This document shows, in pieces, positions 8,192 to 15,471 of a stretch of DNA of 64,000 nt. The notes under the pieces are model-generated. The model was not told the origin of the DNA. It worked only from the letters and a program-made list of their open reading frames with translations, and did not search any database. This DNA is from Eubacteriales bacterium mix99 (GTDB lineage Bacteria; Bacillota; Clostridia; Caldicoprobacterales; DTU083), in contig CP121690.1 of the NCBI GenBank assembly GCA_038396605.1, forward strand, positions 1,768,500 through 1,832,499, in the 5' to 3' direction. The first letter of the stretch is position 1. Each line of letters starts with the position of its first letter. The translations under genes and the position numbers were made by a program.

Positions 8192-8689
8192 TTATCGGGC
8201 AAAAATATGGTTCCCAATCACCGTTGCGGCATCCGCGGATATCCGTTTGACCATCCATCGGGAGGTTGCTGTTCTGGGATTCATATAAAACAGACACCCT
8301 CCGGTCGGATCGTTTCCCAATATGGCATCGGAGGCAGCATGGCAGGATTCCGGATCCGGTTCCAGATGGATCTGACCGTCCTCCATACAGGTAAATGCAT
8401 GATTTTGATAAATGACCTCCTTAAGGGTATTGGGAAAGCGGGAAGATTTCATGCGGTTCAGAACAACGGCAGCCACTGCCACCTTACCGATGTAGTCTTC
8501 TCCTCTGGCTTCTCCGGAAACAACACGGGCCAGCAAAAGGATATCCTGTGCCTTTCAACCGGTTTCCCGGGATAGTTTATCAACCAATGGAGCAATTTGC
8601 GCATCTTCATTGCTTTTGTTCTGAGCCAGGCTCAGCCCGGGAAACAGTGATATCAGCAGAGCAAGGCAGAAAGACATAACGTTTTTCAC
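8192..8689 (-). pseudogene. SleB/CwlJ-type cell-wall hydrolase interrupted by an in-frame TGA
   Basis: A GTG at 8689 behind GAGGAGGG opens a frame with an N-terminal signal peptide (VMSFCLALLISLFPGLSLA) and 44 codons, then a TGA at 8555-8557, and the same frame continues to 8192. The downstream part is a complete Hydrolase_2 domain with LLARVVSGEARGE (catalytic Glu region), VAVAAVVLNRMKS and a C-terminal segment, as in spore cortex lytic or related hydrolases. No second ribosome binding site precedes the distal part. It is therefore either a recent nonsense pseudogene or a sequencing error. With the stop read through, the protein would have 165 residues. Confidence 0.75.
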
Positions 8690-8764
8690 ATTTATCCCTC
8701 CTCTGAAAATATCATTTGCAGAATGTGCGGGAATATAGCTGGAAAAATTTTAAAAACAAAATTT

Positions 8765-8788
8765 AAAAAAAGGGCTTTTTACAGCCCT
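8765..8788 (-). terminator. Intrinsic terminator after the 51-residue protein gene
   Basis: Minus strand: stem GGGCT/AGCCC with a 6-nt loop followed by seven T. It lies 16 bp after the stop of the small gene at 8804 and ahead of the broken hydrolase gene. Confidence 0.75.
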
Positions 8789-8803
8789 TGGCTTGCAGGA
8801 ATG

Positions 8804-8959
8804 CTACTCCTCTTCATAAGGGCGGAAACCACCCTTTCCTCCGAATAACAGCATAACTACAAACAATATAATAATTAATGTAAGGATACTTCCTCCACCG
8901 CCGAAGCCGCCGAGAATTCCATTTCCGTTGTCGCTGCCAAATCCTTTCACATCATCCAT
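8804..8959 (-). CDS. Small Gly-rich single-helix membrane protein, 51 residues (YjcZ-like)
   Basis: ATG at 8957-8959 with GAGGTG upstream; product begins MDDVKGFGSDNG, then a glycine-rich stretch GGFGGGGS, a helix LTLIIILFVVMLLFGG, and an acidic end PYEEE. The glycine run plus one short helix resembles the YjcZ/sporulation small-protein group of Firmicutes, but the match is only in general style. Followed by its own terminator, so it is a monocistronic gene. Function unknown. Confidence 0.6.
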   Translation of the reverse strand: MDDVKGFGSDNGNGILGGFGGGGSILTLIIILFVVMLLFGGKGGFRPYEEE

Positions 8960-9031
8960 GGACCGCACCTCATTTCCGTGATATTGATTTACGATTCCAT
9001 AGTATGTAATGCCCTTGGAAACGGTGACAAA

Positions 9032-10423
9032 TCATTTCCCGCTGCTTTTCAGATCGTCTCCTACCTGATTGATATTGCCGGCTCCCATGGTAAGGATTAG
9101 ATCGCCGGGCCGGGCATGTTTCCGGATCATATCTTCTATTTCCTGAAAATCAGGAAGATAAGTGCAGTCCTGGCCTTTTCCGGAGATTGCTTCCGCCAGC
9201 ATACGGGAACTGATCTCGCCGGTATCCTTTTCCCTTGCAGCATAGATATCAGCAAGGATCAGGGTGTCCACTCCCTGAAAGGCCTCTGTAAACTCCCGGA
9301 AGAGCTTTTTCGTTCTAGTGTAGGTATGGGGCTGAAAGATGCACCACAATCGGTTATGCGGATAGTTGCGGGCTGCCTGGATCGTTGCCTTGATTTCCGT
9401 GGGATGATGCGCATAATCGTCCACAATGGTTGCCCCGTTTCCCGTTTTTCCCTTGATTTCAAATCTTCTGTGGGCACCATGGTAAAGGGACAGGGCATTT
9501 TTGATTCGGTCCGCCGGGATGTCCATGACATCTGCTGCGGCAATGGAAGCCAGAGCGTTATAGATATTGTGCCTGCCAGGCACTTTCAATCCGAAGGTTT
9601 CGAATATCTTTCCGTTTTTTACGGCCACGAAGCGTGCACAGCCCTCCTGATCATAGGAAATCTTCTTTGCGGTCCAGTCGGCAGGATGATCGATTCCATA
9701 GGAAACGGTATGACAGTCTGCCTGATCCATCAATTGGGACACCAGGGGATCATCTCCACAGCCGATGACATAACCCGTCTTCGGGACGAGTGCGGCATAT
9801 TTGACAAAAGAATCGTAAATCTGATCGATATCCCTGAAATAATCGAGATGATCCCGGTCAATGTTCAGAATCATTGCCATATCCGGATGAAATTTCAGGA
9901 AACTGTCCACATATTCGCAGGCCTCGGTAATAAAGTATTTGCTGTGGCCGGCCCGTACATTCCCGCCTATTTCATCCAGTTCCCCTCCGACCAGGATGGT
10001 GGGATCCAGGCCGGATTGGTACATGATCATGGACAGCATGGAGGTCGTTGTTGTTTTTCCATGGGTGCCGGATACACCGATGGCAAATGGATACGTTTCC
10101 ATGATCTGCCCCAACAGGGTTGCCCGGTCCATACAGGGGATGCTCCGTTTTTTTGCTTCTTTCAGCTCCGGATTATCTTCATGGATTGCTGCAGTATATA
10201 TAATCAAATCGGCGCCTTCGATATTTTTGCGGTCATGGCCCTTGAAAACAGCAATGCCGTTGTTGGAAAGGCGCTCGGTAAGGGGAGACAGCCGAAGATC
10301 CGATCCGGACACATGGCAGCCTTTCTCATGCAGTATTTCTGCCAGTCCGCTCATGCTGATTCCGCCAATGCCGATAAAATGTATATGTTTTCCTAAAAAT
10401 TCCCTGACATGGTAATCTTCCAT
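9032..10423 (-). CDS. murC: UDP-N-acetylmuramate--L-alanine ligase
   Basis: A 463-residue cytoplasmic enzyme that adds L-alanine to UDP-MurNAc in peptidoglycan synthesis. Seen in order: the nucleotide-binding N-terminus HFIGIGGISMSGLAEI, the ATP-binding loop GVSGTHGKTTTT at about residue 108-119, the central NIDRDHLDYF, DDYAHHPTEI, and the C-terminal HTYTRTK of Mur ligases. I choose the ATG at 10423 because GAGGAG lies 8 nt upstream; the GTG at 10432 touches this site. The gene stands alone, away from the main dcw cluster, as often in Clostridia. Confidence 0.95.
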   Translation of the reverse strand: MEDYHVREFLGKHIHFIGIGGISMSGLAEILHEKGCHVSGSDLRLSPLTERLSNNGIAVFKGHDRKNIEGADLIIYTAAIHEDNPELKEAKKRSIPCMDRATLLGQIMETYPFAIGVSGTHGKTTTTSMLSMIMYQSGLDPTILVGGELDEIGGNVRAGHSKYFITEACEYVDSFLKFHPDMAMILNIDRDHLDYFRDIDQIYDSFVKYAALVPKTGYVIGCGDDPLVSQLMDQADCHTVSYGIDHPADWTAKKISYDQEGCARFVAVKNGKIFETFGLKVPGRHNIYNALASIAAADVMDIPADRIKNALSLYHGAHRRFEIKGKTGNGATIVDDYAHHPTEIKATIQAARNYPHNRLWCIFQPHTYTRTKKLFREFTEAFQGVDTLILADIYAAREKDTGEISSRMLAEAISGKGQDCTYLPDFQEIEDMIRKHARPGDLILTMGAGNINQVGDDLKSSGK

Positions 10424-10573
10424 TTCAACCACTCCTCATGTATTTCCATGCCGTTGGATGCGGTTCCCACGGCATAATAAAATGGCGATACTTCACCTAA
10501 GATTCATAATACCTATTATATCCACGAATCTCGCTTTTTATCAACGGGGGATCCAAAAAAATTTATTTTTGGG

Positions 10574-10602
10574 TTGACTTTGTGACGGGCTTCCGTTATA
10601 AT
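10574..10602 (+). promoter_or_regulatory. Promoter of tRNA-Tyr
   Basis: TTGACT, 17-bp spacer, TATAAT, 57 bp before the tRNA. Near-consensus strength fits a stable RNA gene. Confidence 0.85.
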
Positions 10603-10658
10603 TACATATTGTCACGAGGTTGGCCCTGCTGCAGGTAAGCAGGAAGGGCGGACGACAT

Positions 10659-10743
10659 GGAGGAGTTCCCGAGTGGCTAAAGGGGGCAGACTGTAAATCT
10701 GTTAGCTAAGCTTTCGGTGGTTCGAATCCACCCTCCTCCACCA
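10659..10743 (+). tRNA. tRNA-Tyr (anticodon GTA)
   Basis: Acceptor stem GGAGGAG pairs with CTCCTCC; the anticodon GTA is at 10693-10695 within CAGACTGTAAATCTG. A long variable arm (class II) and TTCGAATCC T-arm follow, and the CCA end is encoded. All arms of a bacterial tRNA-Tyr are present. Confidence 0.95.
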
Positions 10744-10886
10744 TATTGGTTATTGATATAAGTCGGTTGAATGAGCAGCCGGCTTTTTATTTTCCGTTTT
10801 CCATTTTTATTTTCTGCTTTCTGTGGAATGAAAAATTCAGACGTTTCGTACTGTGTTGGAACAGGTTTTTGGGGAGGACCAAAATC

Positions 10887-11675
10887 ATGATTGAAGTGCA
10901 GCATCTATGTAAAACATTTCGTGTTGCCAGACGTGGTGCCGGTTTCGGGCAGGCACTTCATTCACTGTTTCGTAAAGATTATGCAGAGATCAGGGCGCTG
11001 GACGACGTCTCCTTTTCCATTCAGGAAGGGGAGATGGTCGGATATATCGGGCCAAACGGCGCCGGGAAATCCTCCACAATCAAGATCCTGAGTGGAATCC
11101 TTGTTCCGGACAGCGGAAGCTGCATCATCAATGGCCGGGTTCCATGGCAGGACCGTATTTCCCATGTACGGGAGATCGGAGTGGTCTTCGGGCAGCGCAC
11201 GCAGCTGTGGTGGGATGTTCCGGTGTTGGATTCCTATGAGCTTCTGAGGGATATTTATGAAGTTCCGGAAGCCGTCTATCAGGAAAATCTGGAAGAGCTT
11301 ACGGATCTGTTGAATCTGTCGGAACTTTTGAAAACGCCTGTAAGGCAGTTGTCGCTGGGGCAGCGGATGCGGTGTGAAATTGCGGCATCCCTTCTGCATA
11401 ATCCGAAAATATTGTTTCTGGATGAGCCGACCATCGGTTTGGATGCCGTTTCGAAGCTGGCTGTCCGGAAGTTCATTCTGAAACGTAATCAGTTTCATCA
11501 TACCACTGTGATTCTGACCACACATGATATGCAGGATATCGAAGCACTGACGAAACGAATCATTCTGATTGGCAGGGGGAAGATTCTCCTGGACGGGACT
11601 CTGGAGGATATTCCGGGATCCCATGGGAATATGGAACAGGCCATGGCGGACCTTTACCGGGACTACGGGATATAA
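10887..11675 (+). CDS. ABC-2 type exporter, ATP-binding subunit
   Basis: A 262-residue ATPase. Walker A is GPNGAGKS, the signature is LSLGQRMRCE and Walker B is LFLDEPTIGLD, followed by the H-loop TTHD. The sequence with VFGQRTQLWWDVP is typical of the uncharacterised ABC-2 group (COG4586) that always pairs with two DUF990-like permeases, which are the next two genes. The ATG has a GGGGAGGA ribosome binding site; upstream in-frame codons overlap the tRNA region and are not used. Substrate is unknown; relatives are linked to export of lipids or antimicrobials. Confidence 0.88.
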   Translation: MIEVQHLCKTFRVARRGAGFGQALHSLFRKDYAEIRALDDVSFSIQEGEMVGYIGPNGAGKSSTIKILSGILVPDSGSCIINGRVPWQDRISHVREIGVVFGQRTQLWWDVPVLDSYELLRDIYEVPEAVYQENLEELTDLLNLSELLKTPVRQLSLGQRMRCEIAASLLHNPKILFLDEPTIGLDAVSKLAVRKFILKRNQFHHTTVILTTHDMQDIEALTKRIILIGRGKILLDGTLEDIPGSHGNMEQAMADLYRDYGI

Positions 11676-11688
11676 GGGAGCAGATGGG

Positions 11689-12492
11689 ATGAAAAAGTAT
11701 GTTTCTTTTTTCCGGCTCCGTTTTTCCATGGGGCTTCAATACCGGGCGGCGGCCCTTGCGGGCATTTCCACACAGGCTTTTTGGGGCGGCATGGAGATTC
11801 TGATGTTCTGCGCCTTTTACCGGGCCGATCCCTCAGCGTTTCCGATGAGCCTGGAATCCACCAGTGCATATGTATGGCTTCAGCAGGCTTTTCTGGCGCT
11901 TTTTATGGGATGGGTCATGGAAAATGAAATCTTTGAGAGCATTCAAAATGGAAATATTGCCTATGAACTGTGCAGGCCCATCGGTCTTTACCGGATGCTG
12001 TTTGTCCGATCCCTGGCATATCGCCTGTCAAGAACTGTGCTGCGATGTTTTCCGATTTTACTGATCGCCGCGTTTTTGCCTTCGCCTTACGGGATTTCCC
12101 TTCCGCCGACCCCTGCCGCCGGTATGCTGTTTTTGCCGGGGATGGCGCTCGGCCTCTTCGTTTCCGTGGCATTTACCATGCTGATTTACAGTCTGGCGTT
12201 CTTTACAATATCTCCAGCAGGAATCCGAATGGTGGCATTGTCCGCTTTGGAGATCCTGTCCGGTTCCATCCTTCCGATCCCGTTTTTCCCCAAAGGAATG
12301 CGGAGAGTCCTGGAGATTCTCCCTTTTGCAGCCATGCAGAATGTGCCCTTAAGGATCTACAGCGGGGATATTTCAGGATACGAGGCAATCCGTGCACTTT
12401 CCCTGCAGGCCTTCTGGCTTGTGGTGCTGGTTGGCACGGGAGTGATTCTGATGAACAGGGCATCCAAAAAAGTTACATTACAGGGAGGATGA
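11689..12492 (+). CDS. ABC-2 type permease, first subunit
   Basis: A 267-residue integral membrane protein with about six hydrophobic segments. It begins MKKYVSFFRLRFSMGLQYR, as in the COG4587 group, with the ABC-2 permease element ILSGSILPIPFFP near residue 185-197. It starts 13 bp after the ATPase stop with AAGGGAG upstream, and the next permease starts 4 bp after its stop, so the three genes form one operon coding for a transporter with a heterodimeric membrane part. Confidence 0.85.
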   Translation: MKKYVSFFRLRFSMGLQYRAAALAGISTQAFWGGMEILMFCAFYRADPSAFPMSLESTSAYVWLQQAFLALFMGWVMENEIFESIQNGNIAYELCRPIGLYRMLFVRSLAYRLSRTVLRCFPILLIAAFLPSPYGISLPPTPAAGMLFLPGMALGLFVSVAFTMLIYSLAFFTISPAGIRMVALSALEILSGSILPIPFFPKGMRRVLEILPFAAMQNVPLRIYSGDISGYEAIRALSLQAFWLVVLVGTGVILMNRASKKVTLQGG

Positions 12493-12496
12493 CAGG

Positions 12497-13282
12497 ATGT
12501 GCGGCTTACGTCTTTATAAAAGGTATTTTCTGATACAGGTAAAAAGTGCGATGCAGTACAAAACTTCTTTTCTTCTGACAACGATCGGACAATTTCTCAC
12601 CTCTTTCAATGTCTTTCTTGGCATCTACTTTATGTTTCAGCGGTTTCATGCGGTGGAGGGATTTACCTACAGTGAAGTCCTCCTCTGCTTTTCGATCACC
12701 CTGATGGAGTTTTCCCTGGCTGAGGCATTTTTCAGGGGATTTGATACCTTTTCCGGGATCATCGGCAACGGGGAGTTTGACCGGATCATGGTGCGGCCCA
12801 GAAATGAAATCCTGCAGGTGCTGGGCAGCAGGATCGAGCTCACCAGAGTAGGGAGATTTTTTCAGGCTGTTGTGTTATTTATATATGGAATCATGAAAAG
12901 TCATGTGTTGTGGTCGTGGGATAAGGTGCTCACCGTACTTTTTATGCTCATTGGAGGGACCGCAGTGTTTTCCGGACTGTTCCTGATTTATGCCGCGATC
13001 TGTTTCTTTACGCTAGAGGGGCTGGAATTCATGAACATACTGACCGACGGCGCCAGGGAATACGGAAAATACCCCATCAGCATCTACGGGAAACGGGTGC
13101 TGCAGTTTTGTACCTTTGTCATTCCCTATGCCTTGATACAGTATTATCCCATCTGTTACATTCTGGAGAAAAACAGTTCCTGGTGGTATCCTTTTCTCCC
13201 CCTATTGTCTGCGATGTTTCTGATTCCATGCCTGTGCCTCTGGAAGTTTGGGGTTTATCACTACAAATCAACGGGAAGCTGA
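12497..13282 (+). CDS. ABC-2 type permease, second subunit
   Basis: A 261-residue polytopic membrane protein, start MCGLRLYKRYFLIQVKSAMQYK, of the COG3694-like group that partners the preceding permease. It has FDRIMVRPRNEILQVLGSR, a segment shared by these permeases, and six predicted helices. The ATG follows GGGAGG at proper spacing. It is the last gene of the triad; the next transcript is the riboswitch-controlled metK unit, 27 bp beyond. Confidence 0.85.
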   Translation: MCGLRLYKRYFLIQVKSAMQYKTSFLLTTIGQFLTSFNVFLGIYFMFQRFHAVEGFTYSEVLLCFSITLMEFSLAEAFFRGFDTFSGIIGNGEFDRIMVRPRNEILQVLGSRIELTRVGRFFQAVVLFIYGIMKSHVLWSWDKVLTVLFMLIGGTAVFSGLFLIYAAICFFTLEGLEFMNILTDGAREYGKYPISIYGKRVLQFCTFVIPYALIQYYPICYILEKNSSWWYPFLPLLSAMFLIPCLCLWKFGVYHYKSTGS

Positions 13283-13308
13283 TGGATGGCTTTTTGATTA
13301 GATTTTAT

Positions 13309-13336
13309 TTGACAAATCCTTTTGCTGTGATAAAAT
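13309..13336 (+). promoter_or_regulatory. Promoter of the SAM riboswitch-metK transcript
   Basis: TTGACA, 16-bp spacer, TAAAAT, located 25 bp before the first helix of the riboswitch. Confidence 0.75.
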
Positions 13337-13360
13337 ACAGGCATAGCAGAATATTGATAC

Positions 13361-13466
13361 CTTATCCAGAGAGGTGGAGGGATGGGCCCGATGAAACCCG
13401 GCAACCGCTTGATTGTTCAAGCCCGGTGCCAATTCCCACAAGATATTTATATCTTGAAAGATGAGG
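13361..13466 (+). ncRNA. SAM-I (S-box) riboswitch aptamer
   Basis: The S-box core is readable: CTTATCCAGAGAGGTGGAGG at the 5' side, GGGCCCGATGAAACCCGGCAA as internal loop region, GGTGCCAATTCC, and GAAAGATGAG closing the basal helix. It precedes metK and is followed by a terminator. By family knowledge, SAM binding stabilises the aptamer and permits the terminator, so metK is expressed when SAM is low. Confidence 0.95.
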
Positions 13467-13477
13467 ACAAGACAGGA

Positions 13478-13503
13478 ACCCATCTTTCGGATGGGTTTTT
13501 TTT
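13478..13503 (+). terminator. SAM riboswitch terminator
   Basis: Stem ACCCATC/GATGGGT with a TTTCG-type loop followed by eight T, directly after the aptamer. About 210 nt of untranslated leader without a recognised feature then lead to metK. Confidence 0.9.
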
Positions 13504-13715
13504 AATGCGAACGTTCGTTCCTTTGGGGAAGGGCAGGGATAGAGGCTATCTTTATTTTTTGCACATCAACCGGGCATGTATTGCCCAAATGCTGGGAGGA
13601 GAAAGCTTGAAACAAATATCTGAACGCCCACCTAGCATTAATATAACGAAAAGAGCGGAAGCCACCGTGTTTCATAACCTCGTCGGTGCCTTTCGCAGAA
13701 AGGCGGTTTATAATT

Positions 13716-14921
13716 ATGAACAAAAAACTGTTTACTTCCGAATCCGTTACGGAAGGACATCCGGACAAGATCTGTGATCAGATTTCCGACGCGGTTCTGG
13801 ATGCCATTCTGGAACAGGACCCCAATGGAAGGGTCGCCTGTGAGACGGCAGTTACCACCGGGATGGTTCTGGTTATGGGGGAGATCTCCACGAACTGCTA
13901 TGTGGATATTCCGAAAATTGCGCGGGATACCATCCGGGAGATCGGCTATACCAGGGCAAAGTATGGATTTGATGCGGATACCTGCGCGGTCCTTACTTCC
14001 ATTCACGAGCAGTCTCCCGATATTGCGCTGGGAGTCGACAAAGCCCTGGAGGCAAAAACAGGCGGTTCGGAGGACGGGACGGAAACCGGCGCCGGGGATC
14101 AGGGCATGATGTTCGGATATGCCTGCAGGGAAACTACGGAGCTGATGCCGATGCCCATTGCCCTGGCACATAAGCTGACCAGACGGCTGGCAGACGTGCG
14201 GAAGCAGGGGAAGCTGGATTATCTGCGGCCGGACGGAAAGGCTCAGGTTACGGTGGAATACGAAGAGGATGTGCCCGTTCGGGTGGATACCGTGGTTGTT
14301 TCCACACAGCACAGTCCGAAGGTGGATCATGACACCATTGAAAAAGACATCATTGAATGGGTCATCAAGCCGGTTCTTCCTGCGGAGCTTCTGGACGAAA
14401 ACACCAAATATCTGGTCAATCCCACCGGACGTTTTGCCGTGGGTGGTCCCCAGGGGGACTCCGGTCTGACCGGCAGGAAGATCATTGTGGATACTTACGG
14501 CGGCTATGCACGGCATGGTGGCGGCGCTTTTTCCGGAAAGGATCCGACCAAGGTGGATCGTTCCGCATCCTATGCGGCGCGTTACCTTGCCAAGAACATC
14601 GTGGCGGCGGATATCGCGGATCAGTGCGAGATTGAGCTGGCCTATGCCATCGGGGTTGCGAAGCCGGTTTCCGTTACGGTAAACACCTTCGGGACACACC
14701 GCATACCGGAGGAGCAGATTGTGGAACTGATCCATAAGAACTTTGATCTGCGTCCGGCTTCCATTATCAAAAGTCTGGACCTGAGAAGACCGATCTACCG
14801 GCAGATAGCGGCTTACGGACATTTTGGGCGCCCGGATCTGGATCTTCCGTGGGAGAAAACGGATCTGGCGGATACGCTTCGCAAACAGGCATTTGAAAGA
14901 CAACAGGCCTTCGTAAAATAG
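13716..14921 (+). CDS. metK: S-adenosylmethionine synthetase
   Basis: A 401-residue cytoplasmic enzyme that makes SAM from methionine and ATP. The start [22 protein letters not shown] contains the ATP-binding [17 protein letters not shown] (methionine/metal region) and [18 protein letters not shown] (phosphate loop) are present. Length is normal. AAAGGCGG stands upstream of the ATG. It is controlled by the SAM-I riboswitch at 13361. Together with ahcY and the deaminase at 5-8 kb, the window holds both ends of the methyl cycle. Confidence 0.97.
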   Translation: MNKKLFTSESVTEGHPDKICDQISDAVLDAILEQDPNGRVACETAVTTGMVLVMGEISTNCYVDIPKIARDTIREIGYTRAKYGFDADTCAVLTSIHEQSPDIALGVDKALEAKTGGSEDGTETGAGDQGMMFGYACRETTELMPMPIALAHKLTRRLADVRKQGKLDYLRPDGKAQVTVEYEEDVPVRVDTVVVSTQHSPKVDHDTIEKDIIEWVIKPVLPAELLDENTKYLVNPTGRFAVGGPQGDSGLTGRKIIVDTYGGYARHGGGAFSGKDPTKVDRSASYAARYLAKNIVAADIADQCEIELAYAIGVAKPVSVTVNTFGTHRIPEEQIVELIHKNFDLRPASIIKSLDLRRPIYRQIAAYGHFGRPDLDLPWEKTDLADTLRKQAFERQQAFVK

Positions 14922-14937
14922 GCAAAGTCACCGGGAT

Positions 14938-14997
14938 CCTCCTGTCTGCATACCATATATTATCCAATGGAAAGGTAGTATGCGGTAAGACAGGAGG
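14938..14997 (+). terminator. Long hairpin after metK that also covers the next ribosome binding site
   Basis: CCTCCTGTCT (14938-14947) pairs with AGACAGGAGG (14988-14997), with a second inner helix GCATAC/GTATGC. It is followed by GTCTTTTA. The 3' arm contains the AGGAGG used to start the gene at 15005, so the hairpin can act as metK terminator and hide that ribosome binding site. Confidence 0.6.
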
Positions 14998-15004
14998 GTC
15001 TTTT

Positions 15005-15361
15005 ATGTATATAGAACCGTACATAGTGATTCCATTATGGATCTTCGCCATATTTGGATTCCTGTATTTTCTGTTTCGGATTTTTGTCAGTCTGGATGGA
15101 ATCCGGAATAAGAAAAACAAAGTCTATACCCTGGTGATTTCTGCAAAAAATCAGGAAGAAGTCATTGAGGGAATGGTACGTGGTTTACTTCTGAACGCCG
15201 GACTGGATTCCACGGAGGAGAAGCTGCTGCAGATTGTATTGATTGACCTTGGATCCGGTGACAGGACGCCAAAGATCATGGAAAGCCTGTGTCGGGATTA
15301 TTCCGTGGTCAAACTGATCAAGCCGGAGGATTTACCCGGGTATCTTCGAAGTTTGCTCTAA
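15005..15361 (+). CDS. Small membrane-anchored protein with glycosyltransferase-2-like core
   Basis: 118 residues. One N-terminal helix (IPLWIFAIFGFLYFLFRIFV) is followed by a cytoplasmic part with YTLVISAKNQEEVIEGMVRGLL and QIVLIDLGSGDRTPKIMESL. This resembles the first half of a GT-A fold (beta-strand, then a D-x-S-x-D-x-T pattern), but the protein stops after about 80 residues and lacks the acceptor half. It may be a degenerate or regulatory relative. ATG at 15005 behind AGGAGGG, which lies within the hairpin described at 14938. Function not known. Confidence 0.65.
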   Translation: MYIEPYIVIPLWIFAIFGFLYFLFRIFVSLDGIRNKKNKVYTLVISAKNQEEVIEGMVRGLLLNAGLDSTEEKLLQIVLIDLGSGDRTPKIMESLCRDYSVVKLIKPEDLPGYLRSLL

Positions 15362-15471
15362 AAGCTTGTAATTTCCTTACTTTTCCGGTACCATATTCAC
15401 TGGGAAGACAATAGGGGAATCTCCGGTCATGGGCTATCGGGTTTTCCCAACGGCAAATCAAGGTGAAAAGA

